Positions 9,493-18,518 of a stretch of 64,000 nucleotides of DNA are shown piece after piece; within the stretch, counting starts at the first letter, position 1, and each line of letters starts with the position of its first letter. The notes below the pieces were generated by a model. It saw nothing but the letters and a program-made list of their open reading frames with translations, was not told where the DNA came from and did no database searches. Source of the DNA: Deltaproteobacteria bacterium (GTDB lineage Bacteria; UBA10199; GCA-002796325; JACPFF01); NCBI GenBank assembly GCA_016183065.1, contig JACPFF010000019.1, positions 62,001-126,000 of the forward strand, in the 5' to 3' direction. A program made the translations under genes and the position numbers.

Positions 9493-10923
9493 ATGTGGCA
9501 CGGACGGTTGGGGAAGCGGGGAGTGATCTGCTTTCTGTTGGGCGGGGTGCTGTGGACAGGGTGTGCCGGCGGACCCTTTGGCAGCAGGGGCGCGGGCGGC
9601 CCGAAAGTACGCGGTGGCGCGCCATTGCGCATCGGCGTGATTCTGCCATTGTCCGGCCGGTATGGCGTCTTCGGTCGGGCCACCCTCAATGGGATTGAGT
9701 GCGCGGCAGGGAAGACCGAGCCGTGTGAATCCCCGTATCCCGTGGAATTGATCACCAGGGACTCGGGCGAGAGTGTGGACCGGGCGGTTGAGGCAGTGCG
9801 CGAACTCGCGCAGGAAAAGGTCGCGGCGATTCTCGGCCCGCTCATGGCAAATACTGTGGAAGCCGCGGCGCGGGAGGCAGAGCAGCTCGGTATTCCCCTG
9901 GTGAGTCTCAGTCGGCTGAAGCGCGTTGTCGATATTGGTCCGCACATTTACAGTATCGGCATGGACGAGCAGTCGCAGGTGGAAGCCTTGGTTCGATATG
10001 CGACGGAACAGTCGAAACTGACGACGTTTGCCATTGTCTATCCGACCAACAACTATGGCCGGGCCTTTCGCGACCTCTTCCGCGATGCCGTGACACGTGT
10101 TGGCGGATCGGTCGCCGTGGAGCGCGGGTATACCGCAAATCTTGAGCAGATTATCGAGGCCCGCAAGCGCGCAGAGCAAGCGCCGGTGCCGACCGAAGGG
10201 GAGTCCCAACGACGATTTGAACTCTCCAAAACAGGGGAAGTGGTCGAGATTGCCGGGGCATCCACACCGTTGCCACCACTGAAAAAAATCGACAATGTAC
10301 AGGCAGTCTTTATCCCGGATTCGTATCGGACACTTACGACGATGCTCCACACTTATGGGAGCGACCTCTTTGGCAATGCGATGCTGCTGGGCTTAAGCCG
10401 ATGGAACCACCACGGCATCCTTGCCGGTGGGAGTCGCGTCCAGGGTGCGGTCTTTGTCGATGGATTTTTCAAGGAAAGCGCCGATATCGATACCCAGCGG
10501 TTCGTCACGGCATTCGCTCAGGCCTATCATGTCGAACCGACGATCCTCGAGGGACAGGCCTACGATGCCACGCAGTTGGTCTTGAAGGCCGCCCGCCGCG
10601 GTGGTCAGTCGGCGGCGGTTGTGCAGCGGGGGCTGCAGAAGTTGGGGAGTTATCGCGGCGTGACCGGGCGGCTTACGGTGAAATCGTCGGGGGAGATCGC
10701 GCGAGAGTTGTTCCTCCTGACCGTTGCGGATGGTCGCATTGCGGAGATTCCGCATCGGGGCGCCAAATCGCACCGAAACGCCATGCAAGGTCCGGCGGCA
10801 GATCATGCCGTGTCATCCTCCCATGTCTCACGGGACAGAGTCGATGAAAAATATGACCGCGGGGGATCGGCGGAGCGTCCGATCGAGACCAAAGTATGGG
10901 ACAAGTATGCCGATCACTTGTGA
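9493..10923 (+). CDS. Periplasmic-binding-protein-like lipoprotein (PBP activator / LivJ-type fold)
   Basis: A 476-residue lipoprotein. The signal peptide ends in a lipobox (GVLWTGC, Cys near residue 22). The mature part is a type I periplasmic binding fold of the Peripla_BP_6 / LpoA-like class: IGVILPLSGRYGVFGRATLNGIE, then AAILGPLMANTVEAAAREAEQLGIPLVSLSR, FAIVYPTNNYGRAFRDLF, and EGQAYDATQLVLKAARRGG. The start at 9493 was chosen because GGGGGAA precedes it and it starts the signal peptide; the frame is open further upstream inside grpE. Its end overlaps thiL. Likely roles are activating a peptidoglycan synthase or binding a small ligand; the sequence does not decide. Confidence 0.82.
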   Translation: MWHGRLGKRGVICFLLGGVLWTGCAGGPFGSRGAGGPKVRGGAPLRIGVILPLSGRYGVFGRATLNGIECAAGKTEPCESPYPVELITRDSGESVDRAVEAVRELAQEKVAAILGPLMANTVEAAAREAEQLGIPLVSLSRLKRVVDIGPHIYSIGMDEQSQVEALVRYATEQSKLTTFAIVYPTNNYGRAFRDLFRDAVTRVGGSVAVERGYTANLEQIIEARKRAEQAPVPTEGESQRRFELSKTGEVVEIAGASTPLPPLKKIDNVQAVFIPDSYRTLTTMLHTYGSDLFGNAMLLGLSRWNHHGILAGGSRVQGAVFVDGFFKESADIDTQRFVTAFAQAYHVEPTILEGQAYDATQLVLKAARRGGQSAAVVQRGLQKLGSYRGVTGRLTVKSSGEIARELFLLTVADGRIAEIPHRGAKSHRNAMQGPAADHAVSSSHVSRDRVDEKYDRGGSAERPIETKVWDKYADHL

Positions 10924-11941
10924 CGCCGCTGTCGCATCGGGGCATGGCACGCTCAATGAGTTTACCCTCATCGAGCGTCTTGTGGGCCATGTACCGCGGA
11001 AGGCGGAAGGCCTGACCTGGGGCGTCGGTGATGACTGCGCGGTCTTGACTGCCGGTGGGCGTCGCGATTGGCTCGTCAGCACCGAATGCCATGTAGAAGG
11101 GGTCCATTTTCATGCCGCATGGATGTCATGGCGGCAGATCGGACAGCGCGCGGTCCTGGCCACGGTGAGCGATGTCGCGGCCATGGGGGGACGGCCGCGG
11201 TTCCTGAACATCGGGGTGGGGATTCCCGACCATGTTTCTGTACGGGCGGTCGAGGAGTGCTATGCCGGGATCCAGGCCGCCGCCGAAGCTTTGGGGATGG
11301 TCATTATCGGGGGAGATACGACGACAGCGCCCGCGGCCTTGCATCTGTCGATGACGGTGATCGGCGAAGTCACCCATGGCCGTGCGTTGTATCGTCGTGG
11401 CGCGCGTCCGGGAGATTTTCTCTACGTCACCGGTTCGTTGGGCGCCTCCGCACTCGGTCTCCAGTTGTTGCAGGAGGGAAAAACGCCTGCCGATCATCCC
11501 GCAATTGTGCGCCATAGAGAACCTCCACAACGGATCGAGGTGGCACAGTGGTTGGCATCGACCGGATGCGTGACCGCCATGATTGATATCAGCGATGGTC
11601 TGCTGGCCGATGCCGAGCATGTGGCTGCGGCGAGCCATGTCGGCATGGTGATCGAAGGGATGCGGATTCCGTGCGCGGAATGCCTGAATGGGATGGAGTA
11701 TCCCGATCCGCTCCACATGGCCGTGACGAGTGGCGAGGAATATGAGCTCCTCTTTACGGTCTCGGGCCAGCGGGCCCCGGCCTTTCACCATCTGGCGAAC
11801 GGTGTCCGACGGACCCTGGGCGTCCCCCTGACGCGGATCGGCACGGTGCATCAGGGCCACGATGTCGCACTGCGCGATGCATCGGGAAAGCCCGTGACGT
11901 GTGCGCACGCAGGCTATGAACATCAGTTTACGGCTTCATAG
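10907..11941 (+). CDS. thiL: Thiamine-monophosphate kinase
   Basis: Phosphorylates thiamine monophosphate to thiamine pyrophosphate with ATP. It is 344 residues from the ATG at 10907. PurM/ThiL-superfamily motifs are present: GVGDDCAVL (Mg/ATP loop), LATVSDVAAMGGRPRFL, IIGGDTT, YVTGSLGASALGLQLL and IDISDGLLADAEHV, with EEYELLFTV near the C-terminus. The start is uncertain: the frame is open upstream and an ATG at 10844 is possible. The chosen start gives an overlap of 17 nt with the preceding lipoprotein gene, which suggests translational coupling. Confidence 0.94.
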   Translation: MPITCDAAVASGHGTLNEFTLIERLVGHVPRKAEGLTWGVGDDCAVLTAGGRRDWLVSTECHVEGVHFHAAWMSWRQIGQRAVLATVSDVAAMGGRPRFLNIGVGIPDHVSVRAVEECYAGIQAAAEALGMVIIGGDTTTAPAALHLSMTVIGEVTHGRALYRRGARPGDFLYVTGSLGASALGLQLLQEGKTPADHPAIVRHREPPQRIEVAQWLASTGCVTAMIDISDGLLADAEHVAAASHVGMVIEGMRIPCAECLNGMEYPDPLHMAVTSGEEYELLFTVSGQRAPAFHHLANGVRRTLGVPLTRIGTVHQGHDVALRDASGKPVTCAHAGYEHQFTAS

Positions 11942-11949
11942 GCGTTCGT

Positions 11950-12957
11950 ATGGCACAACTGCCGCTATTGTTGATCGCGCTCCTGGTGTTGCTCCTCGCC
12001 TCGGCGTTTTTTTCGTGCGCGGAGACCGCGTTTTTTTCCCTCAATCGCATCGAGCTCGGACGGCTTCGCCTCGCACGGAATTACGCGAGCGCGCGCCTGG
12101 TCCGATTGTTGAGTCGTCCGCGCGATACCCTGATCGGACTCTTGCTCGGCAATGAGGTCGCCAACTGCGCCATTGCCATCCTCTTCGCCAATATCGTGAC
12201 CATCTTTATCGACTCCTCGCTGACCGCGACTGTTGTGAGCGTGGCGCTCGCAACGCCTATCGTGCTGCTGGTCGGAGAGGTGCTGCCGAAAAATCTTGCG
12301 GTCGGTTTTGCCTCGCGCATTTCCCCGGTTCTTGTGATCCCGGTCACCGCATTTCTGTGGTTCACGACCCCGGTCCGCTGGGTCCTGATGCATATTGCCG
12401 ACGGCGGTGTCCGGCTCTTTGGCGGGGATCCTCGGCAGGTCCGGGCCATGATCTTTGAGGAAGAATTCCGGCAGCTCGTCAATCTGGGACAGGAGAGCGG
12501 CGCGTTGTCGACCTCGGAACGCGAGTGGATTCACGGCATCTTTTCCTTCACGGACATGAAAGTGGCGTCCATTATGACGCCGGCGGAAAAGGTCTTTTGT
12601 ATTCCTCTCGGGTGGCCATTGGAGAAGATCCTCGAGGAGATGCGACAGACGCAGTTTTCCCGCGTCCCGGTCTTTCATGAACATCTGCACGATATCATCG
12701 GACTCCTCTACATGCGGGACTTGATCTCGCTCCATCGTCGGAAAGCCCGCGGGTTGGCCGTTGAGCTGGAAGAGGTGATCCGCCCGGTGTTGTTTGTCAC
12801 CGGCGAGACCGATGTGGCTGAGCTGCTGCGCGAGTTGCAGCGGACGAAAATCCATATGGCGATCGTGCGGAATCATACGCAGGAAATGGTCGGCGTCGTT
12901 ACGCTCGATGACCTTCTCGATGCCTTTATCGGGGAGCGAAGCGAGGGACACCCATGA
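11950..12957 (+). CDS. CNNM/CorC-type transporter with CBS domains (first of a pair)
   Basis: Inner-membrane protein of 335 residues of the CNNM (DUF21) family. The N-terminal hydrophobic region starts directly (LPLLLIALLVLLLASAFFSCAETAFFSLNRIEL) and contains further helices ending around residue 150. A conserved linker follows (EEEFRQLVNLGQESGALSTSEREWIHGIFSFTDMKVASIMTP), then a CBS pair with IPLGWPLEKILEEMRQTQFSRVPVF and a second half ending VVTLDDLLDAFIGE. There is no C-terminal CorC_HlyC domain, unlike the next gene. Family members are linked to Mg2+ or Co2+ export; the substrate is not determinable here. ATGA overlap with the next gene. Confidence 0.9.
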   Translation: MAQLPLLLIALLVLLLASAFFSCAETAFFSLNRIELGRLRLARNYASARLVRLLSRPRDTLIGLLLGNEVANCAIAILFANIVTIFIDSSLTATVVSVALATPIVLLVGEVLPKNLAVGFASRISPVLVIPVTAFLWFTTPVRWVLMHIADGGVRLFGGDPRQVRAMIFEEEFRQLVNLGQESGALSTSEREWIHGIFSFTDMKVASIMTPAEKVFCIPLGWPLEKILEEMRQTQFSRVPVFHEHLHDIIGLLYMRDLISLHRRKARGLAVELEEVIRPVLFVTGETDVAELLRELQRTKIHMAIVRNHTQEMVGVVTLDDLLDAFIGERSEGHP

Positions 12958-14210
12958 CCGCGATTCACTGGGATGCCGCGTTGATCACGGTCATCATGAC
13001 GATACTCCTCGCACTCCTTGTTGAGGGGTTCTTTTCCGGCTCGGAACTGGCACTGGTTTCCTGTGACCGGTTGCGGCTCCGCTATCGCAGCCGGCACGGG
13101 AGTCGGGGAGCACGTCTGGCCGAGGAGTTGCTCAATCATCCCGCAAAGCTCTTCAGTATCACCCTCTTCGGGACCAATCTGTCGACCATCACGGCCTCCA
13201 CCGTGACGACGTTTTATCTGGTCAACGAATATGGACCGGCGTATGGACCGTTGGCCGTGTTGCTCTCCCCGGTTATTCTGCTCTTTGCGGAGATCATCCC
13301 CAAAAGCGTGTACCATCACCATGCGGATCAATTGGTGGATCGCGTTGCGCCGTTTCTCATACTTTTTGGCACGGTGTTCGCGCCATTGGTTCTCGGTATC
13401 CAGCTGGTGACTGACCGGCTTCTAGGCGGTGTTCGTCGTGCGGTTGGGGCGGAGCGGCGCATCTCACGGGAGGAGTTGACAACCATTCTCCAGGGAGAGG
13501 AAACTCGGGGGACTGATATCAAGCCTGCGGAACGGACCCTTGTTGCGAGGATCTTGCGGCTCTCGGAGCTGACCGCGAAAAATATCATGGTGCCGCTCAT
13601 TGAATTGGAACCGATCCCGATGACGATGACGCGCGATGCGGCCATTCACATCTTCGATGTGAAAGGGATCACGCGCATTCCCGTCTATGGCACCCGGATC
13701 TATGATATTGTCGGCGTGATCGAGGCCGCGGATGTGCTCTATGCCGAGACCGGCCAGGCGATAAGCGCACTGAGCCATCCACCCGTGTATATTCCCGAAG
13801 AAATGCGTCTCAACGAACTCTTCCGCATCTTGCGGGAACGTCGCGAAGAAGTGGCCGTTGTGGTCGATGAATACGGGGCGGCCGTCGGTGTCGTTACCCG
13901 TGAGGAGATCATGGAGGAGGTTGTCGGTGAATTGCGGGACGAATTTGAACTGGACGAGCAACTCTATCGGCGTGTGGGAGCGAGTGCGTATTACGTCAAT
14001 GCCCGGATGGAAATCGAGACGGCGGCGCGTGAACTGGGATTGGCTATACCAACGGGTGATTACGAGACGCTGGCCGGCATGCTCTTGCAATATTTTGGGC
14101 ATATTCCCACGATCGGTGAGCAGGTGACGATTCACGGATGGCAATATGAAGTGCGTCAGGCGACGGAACGGGCGATTGTCGAGGTCGCTGTGAAACGAGT
14201 GAAGCATTGA
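12954..14210 (+). CDS. CNNM/CorC-type transporter with CBS and CorC_HlyC domains (second of a pair)
   Basis: A 418-residue paralogue of the preceding gene, starting inside its stop codon (ATGA). It has the DUF21 membrane region (LLALLVEGFFSGSELALVSCDRLRLRYRS), then the CBS pair (ITRIPVYGTRIYDIVGVIEAADVL ... EVAVVVDEYGAAVGVVTREEIMEEVVGE). It ends in the CorC_HlyC domain (YYVNARMEIETAARELGLAIP...ETLAGMLLQYFGHIPTIGEQ). The overlap and different domain ends suggest the two proteins form a heteromeric transporter. That partnership is inference. Confidence 0.92.
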   Translation: MTAIHWDAALITVIMTILLALLVEGFFSGSELALVSCDRLRLRYRSRHGSRGARLAEELLNHPAKLFSITLFGTNLSTITASTVTTFYLVNEYGPAYGPLAVLLSPVILLFAEIIPKSVYHHHADQLVDRVAPFLILFGTVFAPLVLGIQLVTDRLLGGVRRAVGAERRISREELTTILQGEETRGTDIKPAERTLVARILRLSELTAKNIMVPLIELEPIPMTMTRDAAIHIFDVKGITRIPVYGTRIYDIVGVIEAADVLYAETGQAISALSHPPVYIPEEMRLNELFRILRERREEVAVVVDEYGAAVGVVTREEIMEEVVGELRDEFELDEQLYRRVGASAYYVNARMEIETAARELGLAIPTGDYETLAGMLLQYFGHIPTIGEQVTIHGWQYEVRQATERAIVEVAVKRVKH

Positions 14211-14228
14211 CATGAAAGGGAGGGCGTT

Positions 14229-14783
14229 ATGGTGCATCAACCTCAATCACCCCCACTCCCCCTGGGGGCCACTGCTCCAAACTTTACCCTGCAGGGAACG
14301 GACGGCAAGGAATATGCGCTTCCGCGGCATCGCGGGGCCAAGGGGACGCTGGTCGCCTTTGCGTGCAACCATTGTCCCTATGTGAAGGCCTATGACGCGC
14401 ACATAGCCGCGTTGGCCGGGGAATTTGGGCCAAAAGGGATCGCGTGGTTTGTCATCAATGCCAACAATGCCAAAGACTATCCGGACGACAATTTTGAAAA
14501 AATGAAGGAAAAGGCCGAGACGCTCCATCTGCTCTATCCCTATCTTCGCGATGAGACGCAGCGTGTGGCACTCGACTTTGGCGCCGGCTGCACTCCCGAA
14601 TTTTTCCTCTTCGATGCACACCTCACACTCGTCTATACGGGGCGTCTCGATGACAATATGGAATCGCCGGAGGCGGTCAGGGAGCACTATCTGCGCGACG
14701 CCTGTCAGGCCGTACTGGCCGGCAAGGCTCCGCGGACCGAGAAAACGCACCCGATCGGATGTTCGATCAAATGGACGCGCTAG
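14229..14783 (+). CDS. Thioredoxin-fold protein (AhpC/TSA-like, redoxin family)
   Basis: A 184-residue cytoplasmic thioredoxin-fold protein. The N-terminal part reads PLGATAPNFTLQGTDGKEYALPRHRG. The characteristic segment FACNHCPYVKAYDAHIAALAGEF holds a CxxC pair (C-N-H-C) in the position of a thioredoxin active site. TPEFFLFDAHLTLVYTGRLDDN carries the cis-Pro TP. This group (peroxiredoxin-like, often annotated as thioredoxin family protein) usually has an unknown substrate. A strong ribosome site (AAAGGGAGG) precedes the ATG. It may be co-transcribed with the two transporter genes 18 nt upstream. Confidence 0.88.
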   Translation: MVHQPQSPPLPLGATAPNFTLQGTDGKEYALPRHRGAKGTLVAFACNHCPYVKAYDAHIAALAGEFGPKGIAWFVINANNAKDYPDDNFEKMKEKAETLHLLYPYLRDETQRVALDFGAGCTPEFFLFDAHLTLVYTGRLDDNMESPEAVREHYLRDACQAVLAGKAPRTEKTHPIGCSIKWTR

Positions 14784-14790
14784 CAGCCTG

Positions 14791-15516
14791 TTAATCGCGA
14801 CTGTTGCCGAAGAGACCGGTGCGGAGGAGTAAATAGAGGAGGTTGAGGACCGCGGCAGCGGCTGCCGCCACATAGGTCCACGCCGCGGCATTGAGCACGG
14901 CGGCGACACCGCGCTGGTCGCCCGCGCCGACAATGCCATACGACATGAGCCATTGTTTTGCCCGGGCCGAGGCATCGAATTCTACCGGCAGGGTGACGAG
15001 CTGAAAGAGGACCGCCACGCCAAACAAGACAATCCCCAATTTGACCAGCGCAAAGGTTTGAATAATAAGACCAAGGAAGATGAAGAGATAGGACAATTGA
15101 CTCCCGAAATTCGCCATTGGGACGAGGGCGTTGCGAAATCGCAATGGCGCATAGGCCGTGGCATGTTGCACGGCATGTCCAACTTCATGTGCCGCAATGG
15201 CTTGGGCGGCAATGGATGCCGTCTGATAGACGTGGGGCGATAGGCGTACGACTTTTTCGCGCGGATCATAGTGATCCGACAGGATGCCATCTCCGCCCAG
15301 TAGACTGCGTCGCGCGCCGATCGACTCCACCCGGACATCGGTGATTCCTTGTTGCTGCAGGATCTGTTCGGCAATTTGGCCCCCGGTATATCGACTCTGC
15401 GAGGCAATCTGGCTGTAGTGCTTGTAGGTCCCCTTGACTCGTAACGTGGCCCATCCTGAAAAGGCCAATGTCACCAACATCATGAGCAGATACAAGGGGT
15501 CAAAATAGAAAAACAT
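14791..15516 (-). CDS. Neutral zinc metallopeptidase of the YugP family
   Basis: Membrane-bound zinc protease of 241 residues. The N-terminal membrane segment FFYFDPLYLLMMLVTLAFSGWATLRV is followed by GGQIAEQILQQQGITDVRVE. The zinc motif is HEVGH in AIAAHEVGHAVQHATAY. Hydrophobic helices near the C-terminus (LSYLFIFLGLIIQTFALVKLGIVLF, YVAAAAAAVLNLLYLLL) also match the family. The start at 15516 was chosen because AGGAGG precedes it; the frame is open for another 18 codons upstream. The cellular substrate is unknown. Confidence 0.92.
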   Translation of the reverse strand: MFFYFDPLYLLMMLVTLAFSGWATLRVKGTYKHYSQIASQSRYTGGQIAEQILQQQGITDVRVESIGARRSLLGGDGILSDHYDPREKVVRLSPHVYQTASIAAQAIAAHEVGHAVQHATAYAPLRFRNALVPMANFGSQLSYLFIFLGLIIQTFALVKLGIVLFGVAVLFQLVTLPVEFDASARAKQWLMSYGIVGAGDQRGVAAVLNAAAWTYVAAAAAAVLNLLYLLLRTGLFGNSRD

Positions 15517-15586
15517 CGAACATTCCTCCTGTTGGATGATGAAGGTGCCGAAATATGTGGGGACCCTCACACGAATGTCAATGGGA

Positions 15587-16132
15587 TTAATTCAGATAGC
15601 GCGCCGGAATGGAGCCGGTGCCCGCGCAATGCGGGCATTTGTCTTTCAGGCCAAAGGCCCGAAAAATGGTTCGCGCGTACGATTCCTGCTCAAAATCGTG
15701 AAATTCATAGCGCAGATGGGCCAATTCGTGGGCGAGGGTCATCAAAATCTGCCGTTGTGCAAGGACTGCATGCCGACGTCTTGTCCGTGCACCACTCCGT
15801 GAGACGACAATCCGATGTGTACAGAGAGTGATCACCCGGGTCTCAACGGCGCAGGTCCCCAAGACGTGCATTTCTCGGTTGACGGGCGGTCGATAGGAGC
15901 GGATCTGCCGCGGAAGCATGAGCGACGGCATCTGTTTTTTGGCGCGTCGGAGATATTTCTCTATCCATTTCAGTTTGGTCGAAATAATTGTCGGGACTCT
16001 GATTGTCGGGACCCTGATGGATTCGACCACGAGCCGTCGACGAGTCGTCGGCTGACGAGCGGTCTGTCGACGGGGCGAACGACGCAACGACTGCGGTCGC
16101 TTCGTGGGGTGGCGCGATCGGTATTTTGGCAT
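15587..16132 (-). CDS. SprT-like zinc metallopeptidase
   Basis: A protein of up to 181 residues whose C-terminal half holds a zinc-protease motif, HELAH in LMTLAHELAHLRYEFHDFEQES, followed by a Cys pair (CPHCAGTG) near the end. This arrangement resembles SprT-like or related small metallopeptidases. The first 50 residues are basic and low in complexity with a direct repeat (RVPTIRVPTI), so the true start may be further in (for example near MPSLMLPRQIRSY). A good promoter sits immediately in front of the first ATG, which makes the annotated start effectively leaderless. Confidence 0.75.
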   Translation of the reverse strand: MPKYRSRHPTKRPQSLRRSPRRQTARQPTTRRRLVVESIRVPTIRVPTIISTKLKWIEKYLRRAKKQMPSLMLPRQIRSYRPPVNREMHVLGTCAVETRVITLCTHRIVVSRSGARTRRRHAVLAQRQILMTLAHELAHLRYEFHDFEQESYARTIFRAFGLKDKCPHCAGTGSIPARYLN

Positions 16133-16140
16133 ACAATACT

Positions 16141-16170
16141 ATTAAATCAGAAAAACACCAGCAATGTCAA
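16141..16170 (-). promoter_or_regulatory. Sigma-70-like promoter of the SprT-like gene
   Basis: Read on the minus strand: TTGACA, an 18-nt spacer, then TTTAAT. Only 8 nt separate the -10 box from the first ATG at 16132, so transcription would start almost at that codon. Either the mRNA is leaderless or translation begins at a later start. Confidence 0.6.
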
Positions 16171-16214
16171 TTGGTTGCAGAAGTGCCCCGATTCGTGAGC
16201 GATTTCGCTCTCTT

Positions 16215-16352
16215 TTACAGCCGTAGGGCCCCACGGCCCAGCCGCACCGCGGCGCTCAAGGGGGACGACCGAGGCCGGGGACCCAGCGCAGCGGGTGGAC
16301 GAGGAAGAAGTACCCGGAGGCGGAGCCGGAGGGTACGTGAGCCCCTACAATC
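16215..16352. repeat. GC-rich dispersed repeat, copy 2
   Basis: Shares GACGACCGAGGCCGGGGACC, the GTGGACGAGGAAG stretch, and the final ACCCGGAGGCGGAGCCGG / GGGTACGTGAGCCCCT with copy 3 at 18515-18722. The opposite orientation is seen in copy 1 at 7402-7690. The element ends next to the 3' end of the neighbouring gene, as in the other copies. Confidence 0.8.
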
Positions 16353-16854
16353 GTGGGGTGATCAATCTATGCCAGAATCGGAGCAGATGCTCAAAGAACG
16401 ACGGCATAGGGGAGACGTCAATGGTGATCTCTTGGGCGAGGGAGAGGTTCGAGGGGAGGTGATCTCTCCCCGGCGTCAGGGAGGGAGTCCCGGATTCGTC
16501 GCGCACAAAGAATCGTAACTGGCCGGCGTGCGGTTCTTTGAACGAAATCGTGCGCGAATAGCGGCCATCGCCCGCGACCTTATCGCCCAGTGTCCCATCG
16601 TCCACGAGCGTCCAGCGGTGCTCGATCACCTTGTCCTGCAGACGATATTGATACAGTGCGAGCGATGGGGGGCGGTCGCGGGTTGTGGCCACACGCGCGG
16701 TAAACACGATCATTTGATCCTGCCACCGGTAGAGAATCGATGGCGTGGCATCCACGGAGAGAATGGCCTTTGGGTTCACCGCCATTGCGGCATGGGGGGC
16801 ACCGTGGAGACTGAAGAGGAGAGAGGCCACCATGGCAGAGAGACGGCAGTTCAT
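16345..16854 (-). CDS. Exported protein with a choice-of-anchor X-like domain
   Basis: A 169-residue exported protein. The N-terminus MNCRLSAMVASLLFSLHGAP with cleavage near AMA fits a signal peptide. The body is beta-rich; DDGTLGDKVAGDGRYSRTI matches the DGTxGDxxAGDGxYS pattern of choice-of-anchor X and similar extracellular Ig-like modules. The start at 16854 is favoured because its ATG overlaps the TGA of the aldehyde dehydrogenase gene (ATGA), implying coupled translation. The function is not known. Confidence 0.72.
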   Translation of the reverse strand: MNCRLSAMVASLLFSLHGAPHAAMAVNPKAILSVDATPSILYRWQDQMIVFTARVATTRDRPPSLALYQYRLQDKVIEHRWTLVDDGTLGDKVAGDGRYSRTISFKEPHAGQLRFFVRDESGTPSLTPGRDHLPSNLSLAQEITIDVSPMPSFFEHLLRFWHRLITPRL

Positions 16855-18230
16855 GCACCGATCCATACGGTTTTGATATTGGTGAATTCATGGAGGCCGA
16901 TGTCACTCAATTCCCGACCATATCCAGACTCCTTGACACCGCCAAACGGCAGACGTGGATCGGATTTGACGATTTCATTGATGAACACCGCACCTGCCTC
17001 GAGAGATCGCGCAATGACTTCTCCCCGCGTGACGTCGCGGGTCCAGATGCTGGCCCCAAGGCCATAGGGCGTCAGATTGGCCAGGCGGATCCCCTCGGCC
17101 ATCGAGGTCATGGGTGTCACCAAAGCGACCGGTCCAAAGACCTCTTCAGAAAAAATCGGCAGTGTTTCCGTGACATCGCTCAAGACGGTCGGTGCATAAA
17201 AAAAACCGGACGTCCCCATACGATGACCTCCCGTCAGGACGGTTGCCCCTGCGCGCGTCGCTCCACGGACTTGCGCGTCGAGGTGCACCACCAGATCGCC
17301 ACGGGCCAACGGCCCAATATCGGTGTCCGGAAGCCTGGGATCTCCCACGCGCAGTGTCACAACTGCTGCCACATAGGCATCGAGAAAGGCCTGATACCGC
17401 GTCTCCGCCACAAGAAATCGTTTTGCCGCGATGCAACTCTGTCCCGCATTCTGCATGCGGGCGCGAACAGCCATCGGGACCACCTGAGCCAGATCTGCGT
17501 CATCGAGCACGAGAAAGGGATCGGAGCCGCCCAGTTCAAAGACGCACTTTTTGAGTGTCTGGGCCGCGGCCATCGCCACATGCTTTCCCACCGCGGTGCT
17601 CCCCGTCAGAGAGAGTCCGCGAATCGTGCAATCGGCAATCATCCGCTCGAGCAATGCGCGCGAGGGGAAGAGCGATTGAAAGGTCCCCGGCGGATAGTTT
17701 GCTTTGAGGAAGAGGGCGTCGATCATCCTGGCGCATTGCGGGACATTGGACGCATGTTTGAGGAGCACGGTATTTCCCGCACAGAGTGTCGGGACGGCCC
17801 AGCGAAAGACCTGCCAAAAGGGGAAATTCCAGGGCATGATTCCGAGCACAATACCGAGGGGTTCATAACAGATCATGCTCCGTGTGGCATCGCTGGTGAC
17901 GCGGACCGGTTGCAGAAAATCGGCAGCATGCTCCGCGTAATAACGGCAGAGCCATGCACATTTCTCAATCTCGGCTGTGGCCTCACGGACCGGTTTCCCC
18001 ATTTCCAATGTCATGAGGGCGGCAAGAGCCGACTGTTGTTCGATCAGCAGCTGTGCCAGTCGTGACAAGGGCGCGACCCGCTCACGTGGCGGTGTTTCGC
18101 GCCAAGTTTGGAAGGCCCGCGAGGCCCTTCTCATCGTCGCCGCAATCTTATCTGCCGAGTGAAAGGGGAATTCAGCGACCCGTCCCCCTGTCGTGGGATC
18201 GATAGTCTGATAGGGGCTTTCTTGCACCAT
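16851..18230 (-). CDS. NAD(P)-dependent aldehyde dehydrogenase, succinate-semialdehyde type
   Basis: A 459-residue aldehyde dehydrogenase. ALDH landmarks: PWNFPFWQVFRWAVPTLCAGN, LTGSTAVGKHVA, the catalytic Glu in FELGGSDPFLVLDDADL, the catalytic Cys in NAGQSCIAAKRF, and FGPVALV. The N-terminus (YQTIDPTTGGRVAEFP) and the ELSDIGLHEFTNIKTVW ending resemble succinate-semialdehyde dehydrogenases of the GabD/Sad kind. The start at 18230 was chosen because GGGAGAGG precedes it; the reading frame stays open upstream through the repeat, which is not protein-like. It oxidises an aldehyde to the acid; the exact substrate is inferred. Confidence 0.92.
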   Translation of the reverse strand: MVQESPYQTIDPTTGGRVAEFPFHSADKIAATMRRASRAFQTWRETPPRERVAPLSRLAQLLIEQQSALAALMTLEMGKPVREATAEIEKCAWLCRYYAEHAADFLQPVRVTSDATRSMICYEPLGIVLGIMPWNFPFWQVFRWAVPTLCAGNTVLLKHASNVPQCARMIDALFLKANYPPGTFQSLFPSRALLERMIADCTIRGLSLTGSTAVGKHVAMAAAQTLKKCVFELGGSDPFLVLDDADLAQVVPMAVRARMQNAGQSCIAAKRFLVAETRYQAFLDAYVAAVVTLRVGDPRLPDTDIGPLARGDLVVHLDAQVRGATRAGATVLTGGHRMGTSGFFYAPTVLSDVTETLPIFSEEVFGPVALVTPMTSMAEGIRLANLTPYGLGASIWTRDVTRGEVIARSLEAGAVFINEIVKSDPRLPFGGVKESGYGRELSDIGLHEFTNIKTVWIGA

Positions 18231-18329
18231 AGGCCTCTCCCGGGCGCCGAACTCCACCACACGTCGCGTCTGTCCGTCAAGGACCCGTTCGGGATTGCCC
18301 TCCATGGGTGATGATGTTAACTCCCGCAG

Positions 18330-18518
18330 ATGTGGCGATGGATTTTGATTGTCATCGGTGTGTGGTTGCTCCGTTCCATACTTCGTCGAGTATGCTTCGG
18401 ATCGACACGACACCGGCAACCCGAGTTGCGCACCCCGACAAAGAAACCGCCGGACAATGCCATTGAGGTCCCCTTCGAGGTCATTGATCGCGACGATCGC
18501 TCCCCGCCATCTCCATGA
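18330..18518 (+). CDS. Small putative single-pass membrane protein
   Basis: A 62-residue frame with one hydrophobic helix (MWRWILIVIGVWLLRSILRR), then a polar tail with an acidic motif (NAIEVPFEVIDRDD). Small membrane proteins of this layout occur in many Gram-negative genomes. It diverges from the aldehyde dehydrogenase gene. There is no clear ribosome site and no recognised family, so it stays tentative. Confidence 0.42.
   Translation: MWRWILIVIGVWLLRSILRRVCFGSTRHRQPELRTPTKKPPDNAIEVPFEVIDRDDRSPPSP

Noticed and set aside
16890-18065. Long plus-strand open frame antisense to the aldehyde dehydrogenase gene
   Set aside because: Its translation has no family pattern and mirrors the codon bias of the real gene on the other strand.
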